A DNA stretch of 64,000 nucleotides from Morella rubra (taxonomy: Eukaryota; Streptophyta; Magnoliopsida; Fagales; Myricaceae), in contig RXIC02000011.1 of assembly GCA_003952965.2 (NCBI GenBank), positions 156,885 through 220,884 on the forward strand, written 5' to 3'. Under the pieces are notes generated by a model. That model did not search any database. It was not told the origin of the DNA and worked only from the letters and a program-made list of their open reading frames with translations. Shown here piece by piece: positions 10,843 through 23,969 of the stretch (the stretch's first letter is position 1; each line of letters starts with the position of its first letter). The position numbers were made by a program, and so were the translations under genes.

Positions 10843-13425
10843 TCAAATCAAAGGAAATTTCATTCCTATCTCTTGGCGAATAAAACAAAATCTATCCTCA
10901 TTGAGGGGTTTTGTGAAAATGTCCGCCAATTGAAGGTCGGTATTTACAAACTCAAGAACAATATCCCCTCTTTGAGCATGATCACGAATAAAATGATGTT
11001 TTATCTCAATATGTTTTGTCCTAGAGTGTTGAATTGGATTTTTAGTAAGATTTATCGCACTGGTGTTGTCACATTTTATTGGGATGAGAGAGAATTGAAG
11101 ATTAAAATCTTCCAACTGTTGTTTCATCCACAATACTTGTGCACAACAATTGCCCATGGCAATATACTCGGCTTCCGTAGTTGATAAAGCTACAGAGTTT
11201 TGTTTCTTACAACACCAAGAGACTAGTGAGGTCCAAGAAATTGGCATGCACCACTAGTACTCTTTCTATCAATTTTACAACCGGCATAATCCGCATCCGA
11301 GTATCCTTGTAAATTAAATTCAACACTCTTAGGATAAAACAAACCAAGATTTTGAGTGCCAACAAGATATCTAAAAATTCTTTTGACAGCAAGAAGATGA
11401 GATTCTTTAGGACAAGATTGATATCTAGCACACATGCAAACACTAAACATTATGTCCGGTCTACTAGCAGTAAGATAGAGAAGAGAGCCAATCATACCTC
11501 GGTATTTGGTTTGATCTACATCTTTACCTTTCTCATCTTTTTCCATTTTAGTGGATGGACTCATAGGGGTGCTCATTGGTTTTGAATTTTCCATGCAAAA
11601 ACGTTTGAGAAGATCTTTAGTGTATTTTGCTTGATTGATGAAGATTCCCTCATTGCTTTGTTTGATTTGAAGACCAAGGAAGTAGTTCAATTCTCCCATG
11701 AGACTCATCTCGAATTCGCCTTGCATAACTTGAGAGAATTCTTGACATAAAGATTCATTAGTAGATCCAAAAATGATGTCATCCACATATATTTGAACTA
11801 TTAGCAAATCATTATCTTTTTCTTTAGTGAAAAGAGTAGTATCAATTTTACCTCTGAAAAACCATTTTCAATGAGAAAAGAGCTTAGCCTTTCATACCAT
11901 GCTCGAGGTGCTTGTTTCAATCCATAAAGCGCTTTTGTGAGCTTATATACATGATTTGAAAGATTTTCATCTTCAAATCCTGGTGGTTGCTCAACATAAA
12001 CTTCTTCAGTAAGGAATCCATTTAGAAAAGCACTTTTTACATCCATTTGAAAAAGTTTAAAATCTTTATAACACGCAAAAGCAAGAAGCATGCGTATGGA
12101 TTCTAAACGAGCAACAGGAGCAAAGGTTTCATCAAAATCAATTCCTTCTTCTTGATTGTAACCTTGGGCTACTAATCTTGCTTTGTTCCTCACTACAACC
12201 CCAGATTCATCCATTTTGTTTCTAAAACCCATTTTGTGCCAATAACTGGATAATCTTTGGGTCTAGGAACTAGATGCCATACTTGGTTTTTCTCAAATTG
12301 TTTTAATTCATCTTCCATAGCATGGATCCAACTTTCATCATCTTTAGCCTCAGAAAAGTTCTTAGGCTCAAGTTGAGAAAGTAAGGCAAGATTATTTGCT
12401 TGATGTACAGAGGATCGAGTTCTTACCCCTTTTTCAACATTACCAATGATTTGTTGGAGAGGATGACTCTTGATGTATTTCCAAGACTTTGGTAGATCAT
12501 TATCATCTTGTTGAGACTCTTCTTGAGGCTCTTGAGGTTCTTGCTCTTGCACTAGTGCCTCTCCCTTGTCTTGGTCAATGGTAAGCTTATCAAGATCTAC
12601 AATATCTTCATCATCTTTTCTCATAAGAGTATTAGATTCATCAAAAACAACATGAACTGATTCTTCAACAACTAAGGTACGTTTATTAAAAACACGATAA
12701 GCTTTGCTAGAAGTTGAATAACCAAGAAATATACCTTCATCCGCTTTTGCATCGAACTTACCCAAGTTGTCCTTGTTGTTGTTGAGCACAAAACATTTAC
12801 AACCGAAAACATGAAAATAACCAATGTTGGGTTTTCTATCATTCCATAGCTCATAAGGGGTTTTCTTGAGAATAGGCCTAATCATGCAACGGTTCATAAC
12901 ATAACAACTTGTGCTAACTGCTTCAGCCCAGAAATAATCAGGCAAGTTGTTTTCACAAAGCAAGGTTCTAGCCATTTCTTCAAGAGTCCTATTTTTCCTC
13001 TCTACAACACCATTTTGTTGAGGAGTTCTAGGAGCCGAGAAGTTATGGTTTATACCATTTTCTCCACAAAACATTTCAAAGGAGGAATTTTCAAATTCTT
13101 TACCATGATCACTCCTTATGCTAGAAATAGCAAAACCTTTTTCATTTTGGATTCTCTTGCTAAGTTTTTCAAAAGCATGAAAGGCTTCATCTTTATGAGC
13201 TAGGAATAGAACCCATGTGAATCTACTGAAGTCATCAACAACAACAAAGCCATAACGTTTGCCACCCAAACTCAATGTTCGGGTTGGACCAAATAAGTCC
13301 ATGTGTAGGAGTTGGAGTGGTCTAGAAGTGGACACAATATTTTTAGGTTTAAAAGATATTTTGGTTTGTTTGCCTTTTTGACATGCTGCACAAATTTTAT
13401 CCTTTTCGAAAGTGAGAGATTAGCC
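10843..13425 (-). pseudogene. pol of Sirevirus-type element B (left arm), 5' part unreadable
   Basis: Integrase, RT and RNase H of a copia element. From 13335 downward: RPLQLLHMDLFGPT, DDFSRFTWVLF, SDHGKEFEN and an intact catalytic region VVERKNRT; then [15 protein letters not shown] and [18 protein letters not shown] (about 11780); RNase H VALSTTEAEYIAMG (about 11190); stop at 10843. It is less decayed than element A. Breaks near 12226 and 11855 are one-base changes not found in the right arm. One break near 11230 (after FLGP) is shared by both arms and so is likely real. Upstream of 13425 the sequence becomes a poor copy of the gag-pre-integrase region. Confidence 0.9.
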
Positions 13426-16400
13426 AATCCCATATAATACAGAAATTTCGTTTGGTAAGTTTTAGAGATCAGTGATCGAGTGCATTAAAGCATGAGTACA
13501 AATGCTCTTATACCATATTAAATCCTGAAAAATTCTGTCATTATACAGTTAAAGTAACGAGATATAACATATCTTAATAATATTTTACTATTATTCGTTG
13601 AGTAGAGATGCACTTATCTTAATATACTGAATTCAATAATGTTATAATTTACTAGACGATTTTTTAATAATCTATAAGTCCATATCTAAACACATAAATA
13701 TACTTACTTAGCTTTAAATTATTCTTAATAGATTATCTACTAAATAATGTATGATGGATGATGATTCAAGCAAAATTATGGGTTATTTTGGGACTATCTG
13801 TTCTCGACCCTTAGATATACTACATAAATCGGAAAAGTCTGACTATGCTCAAAGGAGAATTATGCCATTTTAGGGACGCCTCTGATGACAAAGACATGGA
13901 GCATCATTTTTCAAATGGTAGGATTTCTCTGGAAGGTATGGCGCGTTACCTAACCTCGCCTCACATACCATATAGCCTTATGTATTACATTGTACTCGTG
14001 ATAGCTGTGCTCATTTATCGATATTATAATTGATAGAAACATAGGAGACATATGTCATTTCGCTGAAGCGACAAGGAGGGATGCTTTGACTACACACACC
14101 CAACGTTTTTGGGGTGTCTCTCTATTCGAGGTTGTTACTATGTGGTTTGAGGGAATCGTTTCAATCTATTCATTATGTTACTTTACTACTTAATGGTTGT
14201 GGGCATGCGCTGTACTATGTACCTGTGGTGATCTTCTCATCACGCTATTCACCTTGTAGTGAGATAGCAGTTGTGAGTCTTGATGTAGGAATGCACGCAG
14301 TGCGAAATATCTTTGGGTTCTACATTTAAGTTTATTTAAGACATCAAACTTTACCTAATTCCTTATCCCTTATTTCGGTGTGGACGAAGTAAAACATTTA
14401 GGCTAAATTTTTGTGTCGACATGAGTGGAATGATGCTTTGTTCTATGTTGATAAAAAACCCCATTTCTTAGGAACAAGTTGGTTGTTTGGAGAAGTGGTG
14501 TAAGTGGCGTTCCACACGAAACAATTACAACTATAGTTAAAGGTAGTTGTGAACTTTAAGGTAATTATACATCTATGAATAATAACTAACTTTGATACTC
14601 CGCATCTGAGTCTTACTCACGCCATATTTCTGCGCCTTCTATTCTGTTGACACAAGCTATACTATCTTTATCTTTATAGATGAAACCATCGCATAGGAGT
14701 ATCTGACACTCCTAAGTATCTTCTCCTCTCTTTTCTAGACTGGCGTGACACAATCGGTCAGAAACGAATGTTTCATGTTGGAACACGACGTTTAGTTCTT
14801 CACTTTTCAAGGTGTCTTTTCTATCGACTTTAATAGGAGCTCATTGGAAGTTGACATTGCAATGTTTCTTCTTCATTATTCTCTTGTTGTCTTTGCTACA
14901 TGTATGACATCGTTGCAATAGAGAATAATAGGATATTAAATATAGATCAGGTGGCTTGACGATACATTCTTTGGACAAGCCTACCTTCTCATGACACAAT
15001 TTCTCGGGTTTAGTACAATCATTATTTTTGAAAGAGATTCTTTTTCACACGGGCAAAACATGTCGCTGTCAATAAGTTCTAGAAGTTGATCATCAATTGT
15101 AATTCTCACATATAAAGTAATAATGAGACGTATAGCTCGACAAAATCCTTTATATCCATAGTAATCTGTCGTTATATTGTCACATAGTGAGAAGGATGGG
15201 TGAGAGCATACTTTCTCTCTATTCTTCAGCTCTCACTAATTTATTTTTGACCGGATTTTTCTCAACCAGCGGGCAAGTAATGTCTTTTGATTTAATAATT
15301 TCGACACTTGACTTCTTGTGTGTCCTAACAATCAACTGATGTGTGTCATCTCGACATTAATAATTGGGAGTGGTCGGTTACTTGTGTGGACAACCGAAGC
15401 AAGAGATTATCGATTCGCTCATGACACAGCTATGCTGTGCCTTTGTAAACATGTTTTTCTGAGATTTTTATCTCCCTGTTTTCTTTGCGGAAGAACTTCT
15501 TTGAATCTCTTTTTAAATAAAATAGATCGCCTATTACGCGTCATCATCTCTCAGAGTATTCGATGCTCTAATAGAGTATATGGATGTGCTAATATATAGA
15601 GCAGGTGAGAACACGTTTTAAATGCGTTATCACACTTCGTCGATCATCCCTAGGCTCATTAGATGAAAAATAAATCACAAGTGGGTTTACAATTAGAACT
15701 GAGATAGGCCGTATGTCTGATGCCACGGGTTAGTAGCTTTCGTACTAAGATCTGAGTGGTAGGTCACTATATTAGTCATTTGGAGAATGCGTGGACCGTG
15801 GAGCTTACTTCAGTCTGAATACTAGAGACACATATGGAGACATTCGTTCTTACCTGATAGATAGTGAGTCTGTTAAGTTCGAAATTATCGTGCTGTTGCC
15901 ACTAACTAAGAGATTTAACCATTTTAACATTGATATATTTACTCAGCAGTAAACTGATAAACATCACAGGTAAAAGAGATGTAGACTCCTAATCAGATCT
16001 CTTTCTTATAGAGTCTAAGTATAGAGGCTAGAGGACTAATCAATGCGAGTAGAGTCCACTTGACTTTCATTTTACCTAATTCGTACTTCTGGAATACTAG
16101 AAGGATTATCCACTCAAACTATACTTCTTATATAGCAGTGCCTCACTGGCATCCAGACAGATCACAGAATTTTGATCATCGATTTAGAGAATACGAGAGA
16201 ACAGTAAAGAACAAACCTAATACAAGCCTTATAGTTAAAAATTACTGAAGATTGCAATCTGCGCATCAGCTCCAAGATCATTCTTCATCAACAATCTGCT
16301 CCTCTTTCCTCTGAGCCTTTAATATACCATGCCTGTCCTCTAAGGAAATCACTAGTAAAGGAGGTAATGATTGTTTGGGCATCAAATTAATTATAAATTA

Positions 16401-19400
16401 AAGCAGTGTGGTTCTTTTTTTATGGAATACTAACATTACGGGTGGGAGGCCCCCATAGGAACTGTAAAAGCACGCCTGGACCGCACAACTGTGGACTGAA
16501 ATTTTTTAATTGGTTATTGAATCACCACTCTCTCTAATTCCATACAGTACATATGGATAATGAAATTTGAACAACGCACCTGTCAGTGAATAGTCAATCT
16601 AAGAAATGGCTGAATGGGTATATTTCTGGTACGGAACAGGATCAATATGAATTCAATACTTTTACTTTTATAAACTTAAACACGACTCAAAGAAGTCTAA
16701 TTGAAATTTAGACAGACATATATTAATATCATGGTTCTTATTGTAAATTTTCTGTATACCTAGAGGCACTTAAGCGTAATTATACCAAAATAAAAAAGTC
16801 AGATTTAGGATTAATTAGAAGTGCATTATGCATAATGGATGTTCTTTCTTGACCAGATCGTGGAAAATTTGACATTGATCCCGAAATCCCCCTCACGACA
16901 ATAGGACATGAATCCCACACTTGTCCGAATAATGTGTGATCAAAAACAAAGGCAAGGAACGCAAGATTGGTAGCAGAAGTGAACCAAAAACTCTCTGCGC
17001 ATTAAGACCGTGCAACCTATTATGCACGATCGAGGTCTTTCTGGTGGATTGTTTGTTCTTATGGAGTCAGAATTATAATTACGTCACGGTCCGGACACGC
17101 AATTTTATGCGCGTGGAAACCCATGGTGATATAATGCAGCGTCCGGTAAACTGTGCATGAGTGAGGTTCACTAAAAAATATCGCGTCTTATACGAACGGA
17201 ACCGGAATACGCATTTATTTAATTATATGTGTGTATAGGATCTTGATAATAAAGATAAAAAGGATAGGACAGCTATTCTTATTTTATTTTCAAGAACTCT
17301 CATGATTGCAAAGAGACGGAAGAGGTGTAGTAATTCTTAATAGGGTTGTTAAATTTTCACCTAAATTTTAACGCACGTAGCTTCACAACAATTCAATTAT
17401 ATCATTTCACGAAATATAATAATACATAGCACTCTTTCAACCTCTTAAATGAATCGTATGTACGATACTTATAGTAAGGAGGACAATTCAAAAGATAGCC
17501 AACGATTGAGTTTTATAGAGGGGTCTGAATAATGTTGATGGGTTAAAATGAAGTTATGAAAATTTTCACTTATTCTTTCAGTCTCTTACATTAAGTAACA
17601 TAACAAATAATTAACACTATGATAGGCATAAAAATATAAGGACATCGGGAATCATTTTAAATATAATTGGACAGCTATCTATGGAATGTAGATGGTAATA
17701 TGAATACACTATCATATATGTGATTCTTGAAAACTTGAATATTATACATTTGAGATATGAAGACAAAAAAAGACTCGATACAAAGTGAATGTACTAAAAA
17801 TATGATATGGTGAGCGAATTATTTAAAAGGATTAAATGTATGTATGCATCACTACTCTTCAATGTTGTTATTTATATGAAGTGGCTTTCTTGGACATATT
17901 TTTAAATTAATGAGCATAATCATATTAACGAGTAATATCGATAACGTTCCAACATTCTCAATGGTCTATTGGAGTTCCTTTTGGGTAAATCATATCTCTC
18001 TTTCAACTCATTTCATCAGATATTATAATATAATATACGCAAGTCAGCTAGACGGCTAATAGGTGAGCTTTAAGAATAATGGTATACCATTTATCAATAT
18101 GTAGAAGTTCCTGAGCTTAAATAATCTTACTTATAATATATTCTCTATCACGATAAATATAATCTTTCAACATACCTCAGATAGGATAGTTCTATAACTT
18201 AAGCAACATATACGCTAGCGACAAGTGCTGTTTTATGCTATGATAAGCTCGCACTCACTCACGTGCTATCTCATTCAAGATGTAGAATTATTATAGCAAA
18301 CTATGGTAGGAGTTTAAATGAATTCACATTTTAAGTTTAAATGAATTTAAACATATTTAAATTTATAAAGAGTGAACTCATTAATCATAGTTAGAAATGT
18401 AGACTTATTTATTTATATTATTATATTTGAATATGTATTATAGATAAAATTAATTAAAGCTATTAAGCATGATGTAGACAGTGATGAGGTGAATAGTTAG
18501 GAGGTGGAGACAAAAGAGAAGCAGGATTTAAATTGGCAAATATTGACATAAGAGTTATACTAAACATAGATACATTTTATATGTCAAACTTATTAAGTGA
18601 TGAGCGGAACTGATAGTTACGAAGAGTATTTAGATATGGTTATATATTTTTCTAGTATTCAATTAAGGTACATGTTGGTCACAAGTATATTTAGAAAAGA
18701 AGGATTTACACATTATCCTATAATAATCGATTCAATATCTATAGTAGTGTTAAATGGAATATCACAAAATTTTAAAGTGTGTTAAAATTAATTCACATAT
18801 TTATTATTAATCTATGGCGTCAACACTTTTAGCTATCTAGTTTAACATGTAATCAATATTTTTATAGTCGTATTATAATGATATTAATTATAATCGATTA
18901 TAGAGTGGTTTAATGAGTTTAGTGCCGTAATATAATATTAACAAAATGACATATTCCATCGCATCTTAGAATTCAATAGACAAACACACTATGGAAGGAC
19001 TAGTTAAACATGAAGGGTAACATTAATGGAGTAAGTTTCGCGTAAAATGAAATATTACAGAGACGGTAATGCGAATGAAATTCGCACTCATAGAAACGGT
19101 AGACTCTATGAAGAGTAGTAAAAGTAATCTCGATTTTAAATTAATGAGCAAACATGTGATGAGAAGTTCAAATTTGTTCTTTTCACATATACAAAATTAA
19201 AGAGATAGTGGTGTTAAATATGGGAAAAAAAAGAAAGAAAAAACATAAAGAAACACAACAAAATGGAAAAAAATTGAAAATGGTCTTGGACCTTTAAGTG
19301 CGTCCAGACCACACGGAGATAAAGCTCGTAACATCCCACCAGTGTGGTCAATATATCTTGAGGCGGCTATTAAACAGCCATCGGGAGCAAATCTTGGGCT

Positions 19401-22400
19401 GTAGCACCACCGGGGTACTCACACTTGTTGTTATTCAGTCTTAGGAAGGAGCTGGGTTACTAAGAGTTCGCTCTTATGTAACAGATAATCCCAAAATTTA
19501 GAAATAAGACGTATCCGCGGTTAGCGGGATTCGCTATTTGTTGTTAATTTATTAAGGATCAAGCTTGTCCTAACCTGGGATAGTAGACAGTTTGGAATAC
19601 CTGGGTATAAGTGAGGATCCGGACGGAGGCATTCAGGTGCGACCATAAATAGTAACCAGGCATCGGAGATTCACGTTAGCAGCTTTACGGTAAAGGATAC
19701 TCGGATAGCTAATCATGAAAACAGTTCATAAAGCACAGTGGCATAGCAGTCATAGGTAACCCGTCAACTTTATTAATAAATGATCACTTTAGGTAAAATT
19801 TAGTAAATGAATTAGTATTAAGTAGAAACGCGCTGCAATGCTAGATATGATATCAATAGCCTTTGGTGGGTTCTGGAACTGTAGGCAACAGTATCAATGC
19901 TGCTAGAGAGAGTCTCCAAAAAAACACAGGATAATTCTCAATATGCATTAGTTTGAAGTTGGGACAGTAAATAAAATTATTACTAAACGCGCCTGTGCAA
20001 GGTATATTATAATTTTACCTACCATCTTCATCCTTACTATGTCATTTATTAGTCGGTTGCACATTAGACTATTGAGAAGACATTTATACTGTATCATGTA
20101 TCTTCTATATTTAGGTTTCAGTGAGATTAAAAATAAGATTGCAATATATGTGGTGTCTAAGGCCTTCAAGAGTTAGGATGTTGTCAAATATATTAGTAGC
20201 TTAATACGGTGATTGGGCAGTAAAAATGAGAGAAGTATTCTGTAAAAAGGGACGCTAAAGAAAAAGAGAGAAGTCTAACTGCTTGTTCTTAAGCCTATCT
20301 AAATACAATTCTACCTCCCCTATAATTAAATATAAAAAGATTGGGTTTGATAGTTATAATTATTAATATATGAGCACTCATTGGGAACGTTGGAGGGATT
20401 CGTTTATATGGGTTACACAGCGACTAGAGGTATAAGAACCACGCTTTATATACTAATTATGTTAAACAATACTCGTAAGTTAGCATCCTGCCATGGTATT
20501 AGCTGTGAGAAGTCGTGATCACGGTTTTTGCACTGACAAAATCGACCTAATAACGCCTATCAAATCCTTTATACTGATGAGATTGGTGAACACTGGGTAA
20601 TCTGGATAAACGACTATGGTGAACAAGGTGATGAGCTGCACATTCTTCTACTCATCAAGTCTAAGTTGATTAATGATCTTCTATGTCCGAAGAATTGTAA
20701 AACTTTCAAAGGTCTGATTATCTAATGAGTGGAGCAGTGCGTATTGAGATAGTCTATAGACACACGATAAGATTTTGATGAGCGAAATTAAGTATGCTTA
20801 AGCTTCTCTAGGCTACTTTCTGTTTGTAGGAGTGCTCGATTAAGGGCTAACTGCAATGTTGTACCTGTTCTCTTCAATCAATCGAATGATTCGAAATCAA
20901 GCGATCTCAATGAGTGTATATCGGGATGATCAACCTTCTTTGAGATATTTTACGGTATCGAGTCTGAGAATTTGCACCTACTACATGCAAGAAAACGTTG
21001 TACACCAATCGGATGATCCTTAATAATCGTATCTTGAGAGTGAGTGGCGCAACATGATATGGTGGACCATAATTTAAAAGTACATGAGTATATCGCAGAG
21101 TTGTCAACTAGAACATGCTCACATTAGGCATTCGAGTCAGAGACTACTGAGTCGCTTGTTTGATTAGAGAGCAGGTTCATTTCTGGATGAAAAATTATAT
21201 AAGTAATGAATTCTAATAGTTTTTACTCTTCGGTTCCTGATATTCATACAAATGGAGCGTTTTAGAGATATATTTTCTGGAGTGTAACAGATGGAGTGAG
21301 AATGTCTATAAATATCTCCACATGAACATAGGGAGAAGAATTAAGGTTTCTGAAGACGAAAAAATGGTAAGTAACAGATGTTAATATTAGCGTATTACTT
21401 AAGGTACTTACAAAAAGCTAGGGTATAACATCAGGTCATGACAGTACAAAAGGGGAATGAAGCAAAATTAACTAATGTATTCCAGGGGAAGCTCATAGAG
21501 AAGCAGGTGTGATCTAGAGTCGTTGATATGCAGTGTCCTTTTGGATCAGTAGGCTAATAAGTGTGGAATATATAACATATACAGACCCAACTCCGAAGAT
21601 GAATGAAAAGTGACATGTAGTGTAGATGATAGTACGGCACAGGAAAGAGAAAACACAGAGAATAGTTATGTTGCGCTTTCATATATACGGAAGTAGCGAG
21701 CTGTCGATCTTGATGAAAGCAAGGGACGTATCGAAATCATTCTGAGGATGCACTTGAGATGAAATGGCGTGTGCGGTATATTCACTAAGATAGAGTGTGA
21801 GGTCAGGAAGGGGTTCTTATCATACACGCAGAAACAAGGCGGATAATATATGTATTCGTGAACAAGCAGAACAAAGCGAATATATTATCACATAGTGGAT
21901 AGGCTCACAGTAAAAATGCAGCAATAAAGTAACTCATATATTTTATTCTTGTCTTCGGGATTGCTATGACGTATTGGATGCACATCGGTGTCGTTGAGAA
22001 TATAGTAGGTAATTCCTAAACGTTGTTATACTGACACACACTAATGAAGGCTACTGCACGTGGGAGGTTATGTTACACAGAATAAGGAATCGAAGGTATA
22101 AGTATGTCGGTTAGCGAGGTATGGGAGAATCGACGATATGTATAAGATTAAGAACTCCTTTTTGTATTAGAGCCTAGACTCGTATTGAGATTAAAGGCTT
22201 CTTCGTATATTGCAGATTAATGCGTCTATTGAATGTAAAGCTGATACAAGATAGAATCGATACGTACGTAAAGGAATATTCTTCTATCCGACGCGTCAGT
22301 TAATATCAGTCTCAATTATATCTATTCTATTAGTATGACGCAAATTTTTACTAAATTGATGAGATCACGACTTGATGATATCAATCTAAGTGTCAATTAA

Positions 22401-23965
22401 TTGTAACTAGTAGAGACAAGAATATTCATCAAAAATTAAAGAGGTCGTGGTCTACATAAAGATTACCTGTTTGATACACGTGATTACCTGCTAAATGAGA
22501 ATGATTATCTCTTCGAAACGATCATAGAGGATTGAGTTGTGTCTTACGTAGAGCGAATCATTGCAGTGAACCAAAAGAGTAAAGAATCAATATTAACAGA
22601 AGAAGGTAGTTATACATAATGTTCGAGATCTGAGAGGAAAGTTATTACTATATAATTGTGTTGGTGATAATAGATTTGATAACAATGATCTAGCGCGCTT
22701 GCAATTATTGTTATAAAGTTGTGAGTGCTCTACTCTAAGCATAAGTGGTGCAATAAGCATATGATTTTTACTAGGATAAAGCTAGAACCGTGTGTGAGGA
22801 GATTACGTGTTGTAAGGATATCATCAAATTATATGTGTGTTCTCTAAACAAAAGACGGTAAGGTTAGGGCAATAAGTATACTGAATCACATTGGTGGTAT
22901 TATTTAGAGATGTCACTCATTGAACATTTAGATATAATTATTATAAGTTACATCAACTCAGCAAGATTTAGTTTTTTTATTACTTGCTGCTAAACGTTAG
23001 TGGAAGACGATCAAGGGAATCAAAATTTCTATCTACAACACACTGGGCGTTCATATGCTACGTATATAAGGATTCCACAATTTACAAGTGGAAAATCATA
23101 TACTGTTGAATAGAATTCAAAAAAAGATTATAAATGAAAAATGAGTGTATCATCTAATAAACCAAATTGTTTAATTTTTTAAGACTTTCCAATATTAATA
23201 GTGTTTTTGGTATATAAAAATAACACATCTAATCTGATTTTTGCAGTGAGTTGGAGTCCAAAGGACATCATAGTGTTTATATATACATCGAAGAGTAACT
23301 CATAGATTAATTGTATTAAAAAATGTGAGTAACACATCGTTTTGGGCCATAAGGTTAGGGAGCAGTGGAACGAGAACAGCGCCCATTTCTCACACGATAA
23401 TACAAAATAGTATGGTAATAATTGTCATAACTTCTTGTTTGTGTTGTATGTCCTTTATATATATGAAATAAAGGAGGGCATCGAAAAGTACTCAATTACT
23501 TGGTTCGAATCGACTATTCGTGTAAACATAGATCGAAAACAATTATAATTGGCTATATGTAGAAGTGATTCTGGTTTGGAGGAATATAAACACTTATTGA
23601 TATCCACTATTCACACTTGTAAGTAACATGTTTTTCCATTTCTCGTCATGGTCTTGTACGTAATGAGGTCGCTGTACAGAACGCGTGATCAATCATGCAT
23701 TTCTCGGATTCTAACATAATAAGTAGCAAAGAGTATGAAAAAAAAGCGCAAACCAAAGGAAGTGCAACATGGATTTTAAATATTTGTCGTATACAATAAT
23801 TCGCCAGTTGTGCTCTGATCTCCTGCCTTCGACAGAATAATGAGTTCGAAATGGTTAAAAGCATCTAGATATAATGTAGTCTGATGCTTCTTTGGAACTG
23901 CAGAGTGTGAGAATCAAGAAGTAATACAAATTATTTCAATTTTAGGAGATGCTATCTCCTCAGAA
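13426..23965. other. ORF-free noisy centre of the inverted repeat
   Basis: About 10.5 kb without a recognisable gene; the longest open frames are under 100 codons and resemble nothing. The left edge still aligns, with many mismatches and indels, to the gag-pre-integrase region of element B on the minus strand (for example TTCGTTTGG.AAGTTT at about 13447-13467 and the GCATGAG segment near 13489). The right edge does the same on the plus strand (AGAAAATATAATAATGTTTCTCTGCTC near 23960, and the AATGGTTAAAAGCAT segment near 23850). The match fades within a few hundred bases on both sides. This fits an unpolished, error-rich stretch of one read covering the 5' part of element B twice in opposite directions. 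A truly fast-diverging spacer cannot be excluded. Confidence 0.65.
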
Positions 23966-23969
23966 AATA

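Noticed and set aside
13845..21107. Short ORFs in the central noisy region
   Set aside because: All are under 100 codons, without motifs, in sequence that looks like an error-rich copy of a retroelement.
13426..23965. Novel virus, organelle insert or new element in the centre
   Set aside because: No ends, repeats or coding signature; edges match element B instead.
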